From JBGAPH01 sp046349955 (GTDB lineage: Bacteria; Planctomycetota; Planctomycetia; Pirellulales; JBGAPH01), in NCBI GenBank assembly GCA_046349955.1, contig JAXMBI010000003.1, positions 62,001 to 126,000 on the forward strand: a DNA stretch of 64,000 nt, read 5' to 3'. The notes under the pieces are model-generated. The model was not told where the DNA came from and did no database searches. It worked only from the letters and a program-made list of their open reading frames with translations. A program made the translations under genes and the position numbers. This document shows positions 32,403 through 41,346 of the stretch, piece after piece (the first letter of the stretch is position 1; each line of letters begins with the position of its first letter).

Positions 32403-34988
32403 TCAGTCGACGAAGAGAAACTCGTTCAGCCCAAATACGACCTGGCAGAAATCCGCGAGCGCCGCCGCGCCCACGCGCTCCGCGGAAAGTCCCACGCTGC
32501 GGGCCAAACGCCGCTCGCGCAGGAACCGCACGGCCGCCTGCAATTCCGCTTCGCTGGGCTGCCGCGCCAAGGCGATCACGAAGGTCTGCCGCACTTGGGC
32601 CGCCGGGTCGGCGCCTGCTTCGCGCTCGATGCGCGCGGCGAACTCCCCGGCGCGCTGGCGGACGAACGAGTCATTTAGAATCGCCAGCGCCTGGGGCGCC
32701 ACGATCGTGGCGTCACGCCGGGCGCAGCTTTGCAAAGCGTCCGGGCGGTCGAACGCCTGCAGGAGCGGATAGGGGACCACGCGCTTGTGGAACATGTACA
32801 CGCTCCGCCGCCGCGTTTGCTCCTCCGGCGACGGCTCGTAGGGCTTCTTCAGGTTTCGCGCCACCATCGCTTCCTCGGCGATCGGCGGTTTGAAGGCGGG
32901 GCCGTAGGGCTCGAGGTTCAGCGTGCCGGCCGCCACGAGAATCGCGTCGCGCAGCGCCTCGGCCTCGAGCCGCTGCGGGCGCCGGCGGGCGAGCAGGCGG
33001 TTGTCGGGATCGGCCTTGGCCGTGGCGGTGTCAAACTGCGACGACCGCCGATACGCGGCGCTCGTCATGATTTGCCGGTGCAGCCGCTTGAGCCGCCAGC
33101 CGTGGGTGACGAAGTCGTGCGCCAGCCACTCGAGCAACTCCGGATGCGTGGGGCGTTCCCCCTGCGTGCCAAAGTCGCTGGGAGTGCGCACCAGGCCCTC
33201 GCCAAAATGATGCTGCCAGACGCGATTGACGATCACGCGGGCGAGCAGGGCGCCGGCCCCCTGATCGACGTCGGCGATCCAACGGGCCACCGCCGCCCGC
33301 TGGTAGGTGCTGTCCTCCCGTTGGCGTTCCGCCTGCGCTTCCTCGAAGTAGCTTTCGGCCGGCTTGGCCGCGACGATCGAAAGGAACCCGAGCGACACCG
33401 GCTCGCTCTTGTCGGCGAAGTCGCCGCGGTGAGGCAGCCAGGCCGGTTGGGGAACTGCCGTCGTATCGTGGAAAGACCAGGCTTGGTCGGGGGATTGTGG
33501 CTCCGTCTGCGAGGCCGCCTTGACCGCGCCTTGCAGTTCATCCCACTTGGCGCGCTGGGCCTCGGACATGGCCTTGCGCAGGTCCTCGTCGTGAATGGCG
33601 AGCGCCGCGCGATGGGCTTCGAGCAGCTTCTTGGCGGCCTCTGTGTCTGGTTGATCGTGCAGGAGCGCCTTTTGTTCGCCCGAGAGAGGCAGCGCGTCGA
33701 TCTTGGCCAGGCGCAGCTTGGCGTCGAGCGGTCCGCGCTCGGCGGCCAGCCAATCCGCGAGCGCCGTTTGCCGCCCTTTGACCTCCTGCTCCCAGGCCTC
33801 ATGTGCCGCGCGAAAGCGGGCGATCTCGTCCCGCGGGCCGAGCAGCGTTTCGCCGCGGTCGCCTGACTGGAAGGCGGCCAGCAGTCGGTAGTAGTCGCGC
33901 GTGGGAATCGGATCGTACTTGTGGTCGTGGCAGCGGGCGCAGCCGACGGTGAGGCCGAGCATGCCGGAGCCGAGCGTGGCCAGCAGATCGTCGAGCTCGT
34001 TGAAGCGGTTGCGAATCTTCTCCTCTTCCATCGGCACGTCGAGCACCGTGTGCGGACCGGCGACGAGGAAGCCGGTGGCGGCGACCGCCGCCGGATCGTC
34101 GGGCGCAAGCTCGTCGCCGGCGATCTGCCAGCGCACGAACGTGTCGAACGGCAGGTCGTCGTCCAGCGCGCGGATCACGAAGTCGCGATAGGGATAAGCG
34201 AACGGCCGATCTTGATCCTGCTCTTGGCCGTTGCTGTCGGCGTAGCGGGCAACGTCGAGCCAGTGTCGCGCCCAGCGCTCGCCATAGTGCCGGCTCGCGA
34301 GCAACCGGTCGATCAACTCGTCGGCGGCCGCGCCGGGGTCGCGCGCGGCGGCCGCTTCATAGGCCGCCAGCTCGGCGGGAGTGGGGGGCAAGCCGGTCAG
34401 GTCGAAGAAGATGCGGCGGACGAGCTTGGCAGGCGACGCCGGCGGCGCTGGCTCGAGTCCCTTGGCGGCGAGGGCCGCGTCGAGAAAGCTATCGATCGGC
34501 GAAACGTTTGAGTTAGCCTCGCCGCGAGGCAGGGGAATGCTCGGCGCGCTCAGCGGACGATAAGCCCAGTGCGCTCGATCGGCCTCCGTGACGACGAGCT
34601 CGCGCCGCGTCTCGGGGGCCTTGGCCGGCGCGGGCCACACCGCGCCGGCGTCAATCCACCGCCGCAGCAGCGCGATTTGCTCCGGCGCAAGCGGATCGCC
34701 TTCGGGAGGCATCCGTTCCGCGTCATCGGTCGACGCGACGCGGCGAACGAGCGCGCTCTCCGCCGACTTGCCAGGCACGACGGCTGGTTCGCCGGAGTCG
34801 GCGGCGTTCGCACCTTCCGGACCGGCGTCGAACCGCAGCCCCCCCTGCTGCTTGTCGGGCCCGTGGCAGCGGAGGCACCCGTTCAGGATCGGCGCGATCT
34901 GCTGGCCAAAGTCGATCGCCGGCTCGTCGGCCCAGGCCGACGGCGCGGCGAGCAGCAGCAAAGCAGACAGCAGCAAGCGACGCGGCAT
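32403..34988 (-). CDS. DUF1549/DUF1553 protein with planctomycete cytochrome domain
   Basis: An 861-residue secreted protein: Sec signal, then a PSCyt1 domain with the haem motif CLRCH (residues 38-42) and the MPPEGDPL loop. DUF1549 follows (FFDLTGLPPTPAEL, HWLDVARYADSNG), a long charged helical insert (about residues 390-500), and DUF1553 (VNRVWQHHFGEGLVRTPSDFG, RRRPQRLEAEALRDAIL) toward the C-terminus. Genes of this kind are usually paired with a DUF1501 gene; the nearest one here is at 37284-38705, with a PQQ-like gene and an LRR remnant in between. Activity is unknown; a role in redox-linked glycan degradation has been proposed for the group. Confidence 0.93.
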   Translation of the reverse strand: MPRRLLLSALLLLAAPSAWADEPAIDFGQQIAPILNGCLRCHGPDKQQGGLRFDAGPEGANAADSGEPAVVPGKSAESALVRRVASTDDAERMPPEGDPLAPEQIALLRRWIDAGAVWPAPAKAPETRRELVVTEADRAHWAYRPLSAPSIPLPRGEANSNVSPIDSFLDAALAAKGLEPAPPASPAKLVRRIFFDLTGLPPTPAELAAYEAAAARDPGAAADELIDRLLASRHYGERWARHWLDVARYADSNGQEQDQDRPFAYPYRDFVIRALDDDLPFDTFVRWQIAGDELAPDDPAAVAATGFLVAGPHTVLDVPMEEEKIRNRFNELDDLLATLGSGMLGLTVGCARCHDHKYDPIPTRDYYRLLAAFQSGDRGETLLGPRDEIARFRAAHEAWEQEVKGRQTALADWLAAERGPLDAKLRLAKIDALPLSGEQKALLHDQPDTEAAKKLLEAHRAALAIHDEDLRKAMSEAQRAKWDELQGAVKAASQTEPQSPDQAWSFHDTTAVPQPAWLPHRGDFADKSEPVSLGFLSIVAAKPAESYFEEAQAERQREDSTYQRAAVARWIADVDQGAGALLARVIVNRVWQHHFGEGLVRTPSDFGTQGERPTHPELLEWLAHDFVTHGWRLKRLHRQIMTSAAYRRSSQFDTATAKADPDNRLLARRRPQRLEAEALRDAILVAAGTLNLEPYGPAFKPPIAEEAMVARNLKKPYEPSPEEQTRRRSVYMFHKRVVPYPLLQAFDRPDALQSCARRDATIVAPQALAILNDSFVRQRAGEFAARIEREAGADPAAQVRQTFVIALARQPSEAELQAAVRFLRERRLARSVGLSAERVGAAALADFCQVVFGLNEFLFVD

Positions 34989-35097
34989 GGCGTACCCAGG
35001 ATCAGGGGCGAAGCGGGGGGCCAGTTTCTAGGATAGCCCGACCCTGGGGCCGCCCCAAGCGGCCCGGAAGCCGCCGGCCGGGCTCTCTGGCCCTAAC

Positions 35098-36717
35098 TCA
35101 AGGAGTTGCGACCGCTTCCGCGCGTTCCAAGGGCAACCGATAGCAGGCCGCTGCGCGGTCGTTGCGAAGGAGCAAGTAGTCGCCCGCCAGCGCCGGGTGG
35201 TTCCAGGTGCGGTCGCTGAGCGCGGGAAAACGCTGCAACTCGCGCCAGGCGTCGGGGGAGGCGGCGACCACGGCGATCTCGCCCCCTTCGGCCTGCACGA
35301 TCAGCCGCCCGTCGGCCAGCAGCAGTTGGCCGTGGCCGTAGCGGCCGGCCTTCCAGCAGCGGCGTCCGCTGGCCAATTCCATGCAGGTAAGGATCTTGTC
35401 GTCGAGGGCATAGACGTGCCTCTCGCAGACCACGACGCTGGCGAACTTCGTTTGCGGCCAGCGCGCCTCCCACAGCGGCCGCACTTGCCACGCGTCGCCG
35501 TCGCGCACGAGTTCGAGCAGTGCCGATCCACGCCCGTAGCCCGAGGCGAGGAACACGCGATCGCGGCCGCCCGGCTCTCCGGCCGGAAGGGGAACTGGCT
35601 GGCAAACGTTGTTGCGCTCCGCTGGGTTGCTCACCCAGGGAAAGCTCCAAAACTCGCGTCCCGAGATCAGGTCGTGCCCTGACAGTCCTTCGCCATGGAA
35701 CAGCAGCACCTGAGGGCCGGACGAGAACTGCGCCAGTTGCGGAGAGCTATAAGAAGCGTCGGCGTCGCCTGCCGACCATAGGCGGCGCCCCGTCTGCCGG
35801 TCGTAGGCCACGAGCGACGCGCCGCGGCCCCCCGGCGCGACCAGCACCTTGTCGTCGACCACAAGCGGCGAACCGCACATGCCGAACAGCCGGTTCTCAT
35901 GCCCTGCGTCGGCCAAGATGTCGCTCGTCCACAGCAGCTTGCCTGAGGAGGCCTCCAGGCAGTTCAGCCGGCCCGTCGCGCCCAGCGCATAGACCTTGCC
36001 ATCCGGGGCGATCGCCGGCGTCGCCCGCGGGCCGGGGCCGCTGGTCACCTCTTCGAAGCGAGCGGCGCTGGAATGGGTCCACAGTTCCTCGCCGGTCTCG
36101 AGCCGATAGCAGACGACGCACTCGAAGTCGCCGCGCTGCTCTTGAGTAATCGCCGCCTCGCCTTGGACGGCGAACGACGACCACGCGGGTGCAACCGGCC
36201 GACGCCAGACGAGCGGCGGCGGCCAAGCCTCGTGAGCGGACCACTGCACGCGGGACCGTACGCCTGAGCGATCGGCGCCGCGGAAGGCCGGGTAGTCGCG
36301 CCAGGTAGGCGTGACCGAAATCGAGGCTCGCTCGAGCCGCGCCTTCGAACCCGCGTCCGCCGCGTGCGTCTTCCAGGCAGCCTCCGCGGCGGGACTCCAC
36401 CGCCAGCGCCAGATGGCTCGGCCGTCGCCGCGGAACCCATCGAGCCGCGTAACCGCCCACAAGGCCCCGAACAGGAGCAGGAACCCGGCGACCGCACGGC
36501 GTTGCCCCCGCCCGGAAAAGCCCGAGCCGATCCGCACCCACAAGTAGAGCGCGAGCGCGGTGGCGAAGAGCACGGCGCTTTGATCGGCCGTCGGCCTGCC
36601 GGTGACGCCGAGGTCGGTGTATTGCACCAAAGCCCATAGCGCCGCGCCCGCGGCCAGGATCAACAGGGGCGGCGCCCAGGTCTTGCCTATCGTCGGAACG
36701 GTATTCTTTAAGGCCAT
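35098..36717 (-). CDS. Membrane-anchored PQQ-like beta-propeller protein
   Basis: A 539-residue protein. Three hydrophobic segments lie in the first 95 residues (about 15-34, 45-63 and 75-90). The rest is a beta-propeller of PQQ-enzyme-type repeats (for example GKVYALGATGRLNCLEASSGKLLW, given in two parts in the sequence; AYDRQTGRRLWSAGD; YALDDKILTCMELASGRRCW). Such propellers often bind no PQQ and act as scaffolds. It would be tethered to a membrane with the propeller outside. It starts about 85 bases past the end of the LRR remnant and precedes the DUF1549/1553 gene. Confidence 0.87.
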   Translation of the reverse strand: MALKNTVPTIGKTWAPPLLILAAGAALWALVQYTDLGVTGRPTADQSAVLFATALALYLWVRIGSGFSGRGQRRAVAGFLLLFGALWAVTRLDGFRGDGRAIWRWRWSPAAEAAWKTHAADAGSKARLERASISVTPTWRDYPAFRGADRSGVRSRVQWSAHEAWPPPLVWRRPVAPAWSSFAVQGEAAITQEQRGDFECVVCYRLETGEELWTHSSAARFEEVTSGPGPRATPAIAPDGKVYALGATGRLNCLEASSGKLLWTSDILADAGHENRLFGMCGSPLVVDDKVLVAPGGRGASLVAYDRQTGRRLWSAGDADASYSSPQLAQFSSGPQVLLFHGEGLSGHDLISGREFWSFPWVSNPAERNNVCQPVPLPAGEPGGRDRVFLASGYGRGSALLELVRDGDAWQVRPLWEARWPQTKFASVVVCERHVYALDDKILTCMELASGRRCWKAGRYGHGQLLLADGRLIVQAEGGEIAVVAASPDAWRELQRFPALSDRTWNHPALAGDYLLLRNDRAAACYRLPLERAEAVATP

Positions 36718-36801
36718 CGGCGCACTGTGCCAAGGAGCCCATCTCGCCGAGTTCGGGCCTGCAAGTGAACCGGACCAATAGGACTCGGCGAGCGGTCCGC
36801 G

Positions 36802-37271
36802 TCATTCTACTTCGACGACCGGACCTGGCCCCCAAGAAATGCCGATTGAAGGTCGCGTCGCCTTCAGCGTGCGGATCGACTTGCGTGTGGCCTTACTGCG
36901 TTCGACTCGTAGGTCGACCAGAGCCTTCATTCCCGTGAGCGCAATTACGCCACGATCTGTCACAGCAGTGTTCTGAACACACAACGTTTCGAGCGTCGGA
37001 TTGTTGGCTATTGCCAGCAACGTCGCATCTGTAATGCGTGTTCGTGACAACGACAGATATTCGAGGTGGCCTAACAGTCCGTTGAATTAACCCACCTTTT
37101 CGCTGGTGGTTCAGCGGAGGGCGAGGGGGCGTGGACCTGAGAGTCAATTAGCGATACGACTGGCGCGATAGGTGGGTCGCCGATCGCCTGACCCATTGCC
37201 GGCCTTACCAAGAAAGCGAGTGCGAGCAGGGACACAGGGCAAGCTGGCTTTGCGCACAAGTGCAGTCCCAA
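36802..37271 (-). pseudogene. Remnant of a secreted leucine-rich repeat protein
   Basis: The 5' part (37271 to 37071) encodes a 66-residue stretch starting MGLHLCAKPACPVSLL with a signal peptide (cleavage near AMGQA). It then stops at a TAG. The 3' part, in another frame from about 37082 to 36802, reads LLGHLEYLSLSRTRITDATLL and one more LRR, ending with a stop. An intact LRR protein would have more repeats between, so an internal deletion plus a frameshift near 37070-37090 is likely. It lies just after the DUF1501 gene on the same strand. Confidence 0.6.
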
Positions 37272-37283
37272 TTGCGACTCTCA

Positions 37284-38705
37284 CTATGCGAACAGCGCCT
37301 CGACCGGTTTGCCCAGCCCGTCGCGCGTCACGTAGAACGGCCGCTGCTCCACCTCGTAGGCCAACTGGGGCGAGATGCCCAGGGCCCGGTAGATCGTGGC
37401 GTGCAGGTCCTCGATGTTCACCGGGTCTTTGAGCGTCTTGCAGGGGCGCTCGTCGGCGGTGACGCCGTGGACGTAGCCCCGCTTCAGCCCGCCGCCGAAC
37501 ATCAGCACGCAGCCGGCGTCGGTGAAGTGGCGGTGCATGCCGTATTCCTTGAGCTCGTTGAGCACGGCGGGCACCTCGACCTGGTCCTTCACGCGGTTCT
37601 CGGGCTTTCCTTCGAGCATCGCGTCGCGGCTGAACTCGCTGGCCAGTACGATTAGCGTGCGGTCGAGCAGGCCGCGCTCTTCCAGATCGCGCACGAGCTG
37701 CGCGATCGGGCGATCGATGGCCGGCTTAAGCTCCGCCAGCCGCGTGTGCCCGTTGTCGTGCGTATCCCAGTTGAGGAACGGCACGTACTCGGTCGTCACT
37801 TCGATGAACCGCGCCCCGGCCTCCACCAGCCGGCGGGCGAGCAAGCAGCCGAGGCCGAAGCGCCCCGTGTTGTACTGGTCGTAGGTTTCCTTCGGCTCCA
37901 GACTCAGGTCGAACGCCTGGGCCGCGGGCGACACAAGCAGGCGATGGGCGTTTTCGAGCGAACGCAGCAGCGACTCGCGTTGGTGGTCGCTGCCGTGCTG
38001 GCCGATCGGGCTGGCGGCGGCCAGCTTCTTGTAGTGCTCATAGCGGTTGGCGAACCGCCCCGGGCTCATGCCGCGCGGCGGGCGGACCGTGGCGGCCGCT
38101 TGATCGGGGTACGGAATCAGGAACGGTCCATATTCGCTTCCCAAGAAGCCTGCCTGATGAAAGGCCTTGAGCTCCTCCCCCTCGCCGACGTCGAACCGCT
38201 GGCCGATGTCGATGAACGCCGGCACGGCCGGGTTGCGCGGCCCGAGGGTCCGCGAGATCACCGCGCCGATGTGCGGGGCGGCCACCGTTTGCGGCGGAGC
38301 GTAGCCCGTGTGCCAGTGATATTGGTGCCGCGAGTGGAGGATGAAGCCGAGGTCGCCGGCGCGGTAGGAGCGGATGAGCGTGCCGCGGTCCATCACCTGA
38401 GCCAAGTTCTCGAGCCCCTGGGAGAACTTGATGTCGTCGACCACGGTGTCGATCGACGGGAAGGTGCTGAGGACCGTGTTGGGGTCCATCCCCTTCTCGA
38501 AGGGCGTGTACCGCTTGGGGTCGAACGTCTCGGTGTGCGCCATGCCGCCCCCCATCCAGAGGACGATGACGGCGTCGGCCGTCGCCGGCGGAACCGCGGC
38601 GGCCTCGCTCGCCAACAGCGGACGGGCATGCCCCGCGGCCAGGGCCGACAACGTGGCGGCGCTCGCAGTGCGGAGAAAATCGCGACGATCGAGACGGACA
38701 GACAT
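37284..38705 (-). CDS. DUF1501 family protein with Tat signal
   Basis: A 473-residue protein starting MSVRLDRRDFLRTASAAT, a twin-arginine signal. The core has VIVLWMGGGMAHTETFDPKR, ARFIEVTTEYVPFLNWDTHD and TLIVLASEFSRDAML, all typical of DUF1501, followed by DLHATIYRALGISP near the end. It is a second, clearly different DUF1501 paralogue in this window. It likely belongs functionally with the DUF1549/1553 protein at 32403, transcribed later on the same strand. Confidence 0.93.
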   Translation of the reverse strand: MSVRLDRRDFLRTASAATLSALAAGHARPLLASEAAAVPPATADAVIVLWMGGGMAHTETFDPKRYTPFEKGMDPNTVLSTFPSIDTVVDDIKFSQGLENLAQVMDRGTLIRSYRAGDLGFILHSRHQYHWHTGYAPPQTVAAPHIGAVISRTLGPRNPAVPAFIDIGQRFDVGEGEELKAFHQAGFLGSEYGPFLIPYPDQAAATVRPPRGMSPGRFANRYEHYKKLAAASPIGQHGSDHQRESLLRSLENAHRLLVSPAAQAFDLSLEPKETYDQYNTGRFGLGCLLARRLVEAGARFIEVTTEYVPFLNWDTHDNGHTRLAELKPAIDRPIAQLVRDLEERGLLDRTLIVLASEFSRDAMLEGKPENRVKDQVEVPAVLNELKEYGMHRHFTDAGCVLMFGGGLKRGYVHGVTADERPCKTLKDPVNIEDLHATIYRALGISPQLAYEVEQRPFYVTRDGLGKPVEALFA

Positions 38706-38743
38706 CGGGCGGGGCTCCCAAAGGTTCCAGGCGGGCCAGAACC

Positions 38744-38772
38744 ATTATAGGGTCGGGGGTAGGCGGGGTGGA
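38744..38772 (-). promoter_or_regulatory. Possible promoter of the second DUF1501 gene
   Basis: A perfect TATAAT on the minus strand (38749-38744) is about 40 bases ahead of the ATG at 38705. The hexamer 17 bases upstream (TCCACC) matches the -35 consensus at three of six positions. Confidence 0.35.
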
Positions 38773-38809
38773 ACCCGGCGGGGAGCGCCCGGGAGCGCCT
38801 AGCATTCCG

Positions 38810-38921
38810 ATTAGCCCCCGGGGAGTCGCCGGGGGGAGAGAGATCGCGATCACGCCGAACCCCCGATAATCGACGGCACTCGGCCGATCGCCGTACCCCC
38901 CGTGACTCACGGGGGGCTAAT
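38810..38921 (+). repeat. Family D palindromic repeat, copy D1
   Basis: Two hairpin modules in inverted order: ATTAGCCCCCGGGGAGTCGC (from 38810) with CGGGGGGA, and CCCCCCGTGACTCACGGGGG with GCTAAT (38896-38921). The outer ATTAGCCCCC / GGGGGCTAAT arms form one large palindrome. The stop codon of the aminotransferase gene (38917-38919) is the CTA inside the right arm. The second copy is at 61258 with the modules swapped. Confidence 0.85.
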
Positions 38922-40095
38922 GGCTCGCATACCGCGCATTCGCCGCCGCCACGCTCGCTCCATGCTCGAACTTGTGTCCCTGCTCAGCCAAGAGCTGCTC
39001 GAGCGCCGCCAAGAACACCAGCACGTTTGCCGGGCGGGAGCCGTGGCCCATGAGGCCGATCCGCCAGACCTTGCCTTTGAAGTCGCCCAGCCCGGCGCCG
39101 ATCTCGATGCCGAACCGCTCGAGCAAGGCCTTGCGCACGGCCGCGTCGTCAACGCCGCTTGGCACGCGCACGGCGTTCAGCATCGGCAGTTGATGCCCCT
39201 CGGCCGCCGCATAGCCAATGCCAATCGCCGCCAGGCCTGCCTTGAGCGCCTCGTGATTGCGGCGGTGGCGGGCATGGCTCGCCTCGAGCCCTTCCTCATG
39301 CACGATCCGCAGGGCCTCGTAGAGGCCGTAGGTCATGTTGATGGGGGCCGTGTGGTGATACACCCGCTGCTCGCCCCAGTATTGGGCCAGCATCGTCACG
39401 TCTAAGTACCAGCTCTGCACCTTGGTCTTGCGGGCCAGGATGACGTCCATCGCACGGTCGTTGAACGACACGGGCGCGAGACCCGGAGGGCAGCTCAGGC
39501 ACTTCTGGGTGCCGGAGTAGATGGCGTCGATCCCCCAGGCGTCGACCTCAACCGGCAGGCCGCCGAGCCCCGTGACGGCGTCGACCAGGATCATGGCCCC
39601 GGCGTCGTGCACGAGCTTGGCGATCTCCTCGATCGGCTGCCACGCGCCGGTCGACGTTTCGGCCAGCACGATGCCGACGACCTTGGGCTTGGCCTGCGCG
39701 AGCGCGTCTTTCAAATCCTCCGGCCGGAAGACTTCGCCCCAGGGGCGGTCGACCCGCGTGACCCTGGCGCCGGCGCGGGCAGCCACGTCGGCCATGCGGC
39801 CGCCGAACACGCCGTTCACGCACACGATCATCGAGTCGCCCGGCTCGATGAGATTCACGACCGTGGCTTCCATGCCGGCCGAGCCGGTGCCGCTGATCGC
39901 CAGCGTCATCCGGTTCTTCGTGCGGAAGACGCCCCGCAGGAGCTCCTGTGAGTGGTTCATCAGCTCCAAGTAGTACGGATCGAGATGCCCCACCGTCGGC
40001 GCGGCCATCGCCTGCAGCACGCGCGGGTGGATGGGGCTGGGGCCAGGGCCCAGGAGCAAACGGATGGGGGGATTGACGGGAGGAGCGGCGGACAA
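38917..40095 (-). CDS. Alanine-glyoxylate/serine-pyruvate-type aminotransferase
   Basis: A 392-residue class V PLP aminotransferase. LLLGPGPSPIHPRVLQAM at the N-terminus, GTGSAGMEATVVNL for phosphate binding, VDAVTGLGGLPVEVD and the PLP lysine in YSGTQKCLSCPPGLAPVS are typical of AGXT/serine-glyoxylate aminotransferases, which feed photorespiratory-like or serine metabolism. No ATG lies near the N-terminus; the TTG at 40095 with AAAGG upstream is the best start. It follows the isochorismatase-like gene by 44 bases. Confidence 0.9.
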   Translation of the reverse strand: MSAAPPVNPPIRLLLGPGPSPIHPRVLQAMAAPTVGHLDPYYLELMNHSQELLRGVFRTKNRMTLAISGTGSAGMEATVVNLIEPGDSMIVCVNGVFGGRMADVAARAGARVTRVDRPWGEVFRPEDLKDALAQAKPKVVGIVLAETSTGAWQPIEEIAKLVHDAGAMILVDAVTGLGGLPVEVDAWGIDAIYSGTQKCLSCPPGLAPVSFNDRAMDVILARKTKVQSWYLDVTMLAQYWGEQRVYHHTAPINMTYGLYEALRIVHEEGLEASHARHRRNHEALKAGLAAIGIGYAAAEGHQLPMLNAVRVPSGVDDAAVRKALLERFGIEIGAGLGDFKGKVWRIGLMGHGSRPANVLVFLAALEQLLAEQGHKFEHGASVAAANARYASH

Positions 40096-40139
40096 GTGAG
40101 CGGGCCTTTCGGGAACGAGTGCGGTGGGAGCGAAGCAAG

Positions 40140-40736
40140 CTACAGCGGCGGCGTTTCGCGCACCAGCCGGCTGACTTCTTTGAATTGGGGGGTGCCGGCC
40201 TCGCGGCACCATTCGAACAGGGCGGCCTCGGTGGTGGTGAGCACGGCGCCGGAGAGTTCCAACCGCCGCAGCGCCGTGTCGTGGTCGGTGGCGTGGCGGG
40301 CGCCCATGGCGTCGACCGCCAGATAGACGCGGTAGCCGGCGGCGATCAGGTCGAGCGCCGTCTGCTGCACGCAGACGTGCGATTCGATGCCGGCAAGGAG
40401 CACGCGGTGGGCGCCGGTGGCGGCCAGGGCTTCCATCGCCGAGGCGCAGGCCGCGCAGCTAAAGGCCACTTTGCTGGGGGCAGGCGTCGGCAGCCGCTGG
40501 GCCAGTTCGGCCACCGTGCCCCCCAGCCCCTGGGGATATTGCTCGGTCACGAGCGCCGGCACACCCAGGGCCTTCGCGCCGTCGAGCAGGCGGCGGATGT
40601 TCCAGACGAGCCGCTTGTGCTCCGGCACGAGCGGGATGAGCTTTTCCTGCACGTCGACGACCAGCAGGGCCGTGTCGTCGGGGGACATGAGTTCGGGGCT
40701 GCGGCCAATAATCGGGTCGTTCATGCCGAATAGCAT
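40140..40736 (-). CDS. Isochorismatase-like cysteine hydrolase
   Basis: A 198-residue protein. LLVVDVQEKLIPLV carries the catalytic Asp, and HRVLLAGIESHVCVQQTALDL carries the Cys nucleophile with the usual cis-peptide neighbourhood; the Lys is probably in SKVAFSC. The family includes nicotinamidase, YcaC-like and other amidases, so an amide substrate is likely but not known. Two starts are possible, ATG at 40736 or at 40724; neither has a strong ribosome site. It is probably co-transcribed with the aminotransferase. Confidence 0.88.
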   Translation of the reverse strand: MLFGMNDPIIGRSPELMSPDDTALLVVDVQEKLIPLVPEHKRLVWNIRRLLDGAKALGVPALVTEQYPQGLGGTVAELAQRLPTPAPSKVAFSCAACASAMEALAATGAHRVLLAGIESHVCVQQTALDLIAAGYRVYLAVDAMGARHATDHDTALRRLELSGAVLTTTEAALFEWCREAGTPQFKEVSRLVRETPPL

Positions 40737-40809
40737 ACCGTGTCGACACGGCTCTGCCCAAACGGGGCCGCGTTCCCAGAACTTCTTTCACGCCGGAGCT
40801 TTGAAGCCG

Positions 40810-41013
40810 ATGTTGCTGGCCGCCGTTCAGGATGTGCAAAACGCCTATGCCGTGGGCTGGGGAACCCTGTCGCTGCTCAACGCCGGCATCGCCCAAGGCA
40901 AGAACCGCAGCGGCCTGAACTGGTTCCTGATCAGCCTGTTCCTGGGCCCGCTGGCGACTCTCTTCCTGGTGATTTCCGAGAAGCTGCCGGCGAAGGGGAC
41001 GCTGGTGGGGTAG
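40810..41013 (+). CDS. Small membrane protein with one strong helix
   Basis: A 67-residue protein. The first half is neutral and Ala/Gly-rich; KNRSGLNWFLISLFLGPLAT leads into a hydrophobic helix and a short charged end. This pattern, in which a Lys/Asn/Arg patch precedes a FLxSLxLGPxA helix, recurs in many small bacterial membrane proteins of unknown function. It starts with an ATG at 40810, divergent from the isochorismatase-like gene. Confidence 0.6.
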   Translation: MLLAAVQDVQNAYAVGWGTLSLLNAGIAQGKNRSGLNWFLISLFLGPLATLFLVISEKLPAKGTLVG

Positions 41014-41065
41014 GGGGCGGCGCTGCACTAAACTCAAAGTCTTTGCCCTGTTTTGGGAGCGTCTC

Positions 41066-41188
41066 ATGTTTGGACTAGGCCTTGTCGAGATCGTGGTCGT
41101 GCTCGCGGTGCTCGCCGTGCCGGTCCTGGCGCTCGTGGGGCTGATTGCGGTGGTCATCCAGTTCGGCCGCAGACCGCCCAAGGATTAG
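41066..41188 (+). CDS. 40-residue single-helix membrane peptide
   Basis: The ATG at 41066 follows GGGAG seven bases upstream, and the frame gives MFGLGLVEIVVVL, a long hydrophobic helix, and a basic end FGRRPPKD before the TAG at 41186-41188. The length, ribosome site and clean helix-plus-basic-tail pattern support a real micro-protein. It lies 52 bases after the other small membrane protein on the same strand. The function is unknown. Confidence 0.6.
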   Translation: MFGLGLVEIVVVLAVLAVPVLALVGLIAVVIQFGRRPPKD

Positions 41189-41346
41189 AAGGTCGGGGTC
41201 ATCCGGCCCTGCAGGCGTGTGGCAGCAGTCGTCGCCCGGCTAGTGGCAAAGCGGCCGAGCGGCGGCGATAATGCCCTCGCGGGCCGCCGCGCTCCCACAT
41301 CCCTCCTGCGCCGGCCCGCTTCCCTCGCTAGCGGAGTCCGGCACTC

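Noticed and set aside
36893..37147. An 84-residue frame on the minus strand over the LRR remnant
   Set aside because: It is in the third frame with no signal or repeat; the LRR sequence is in another frame.
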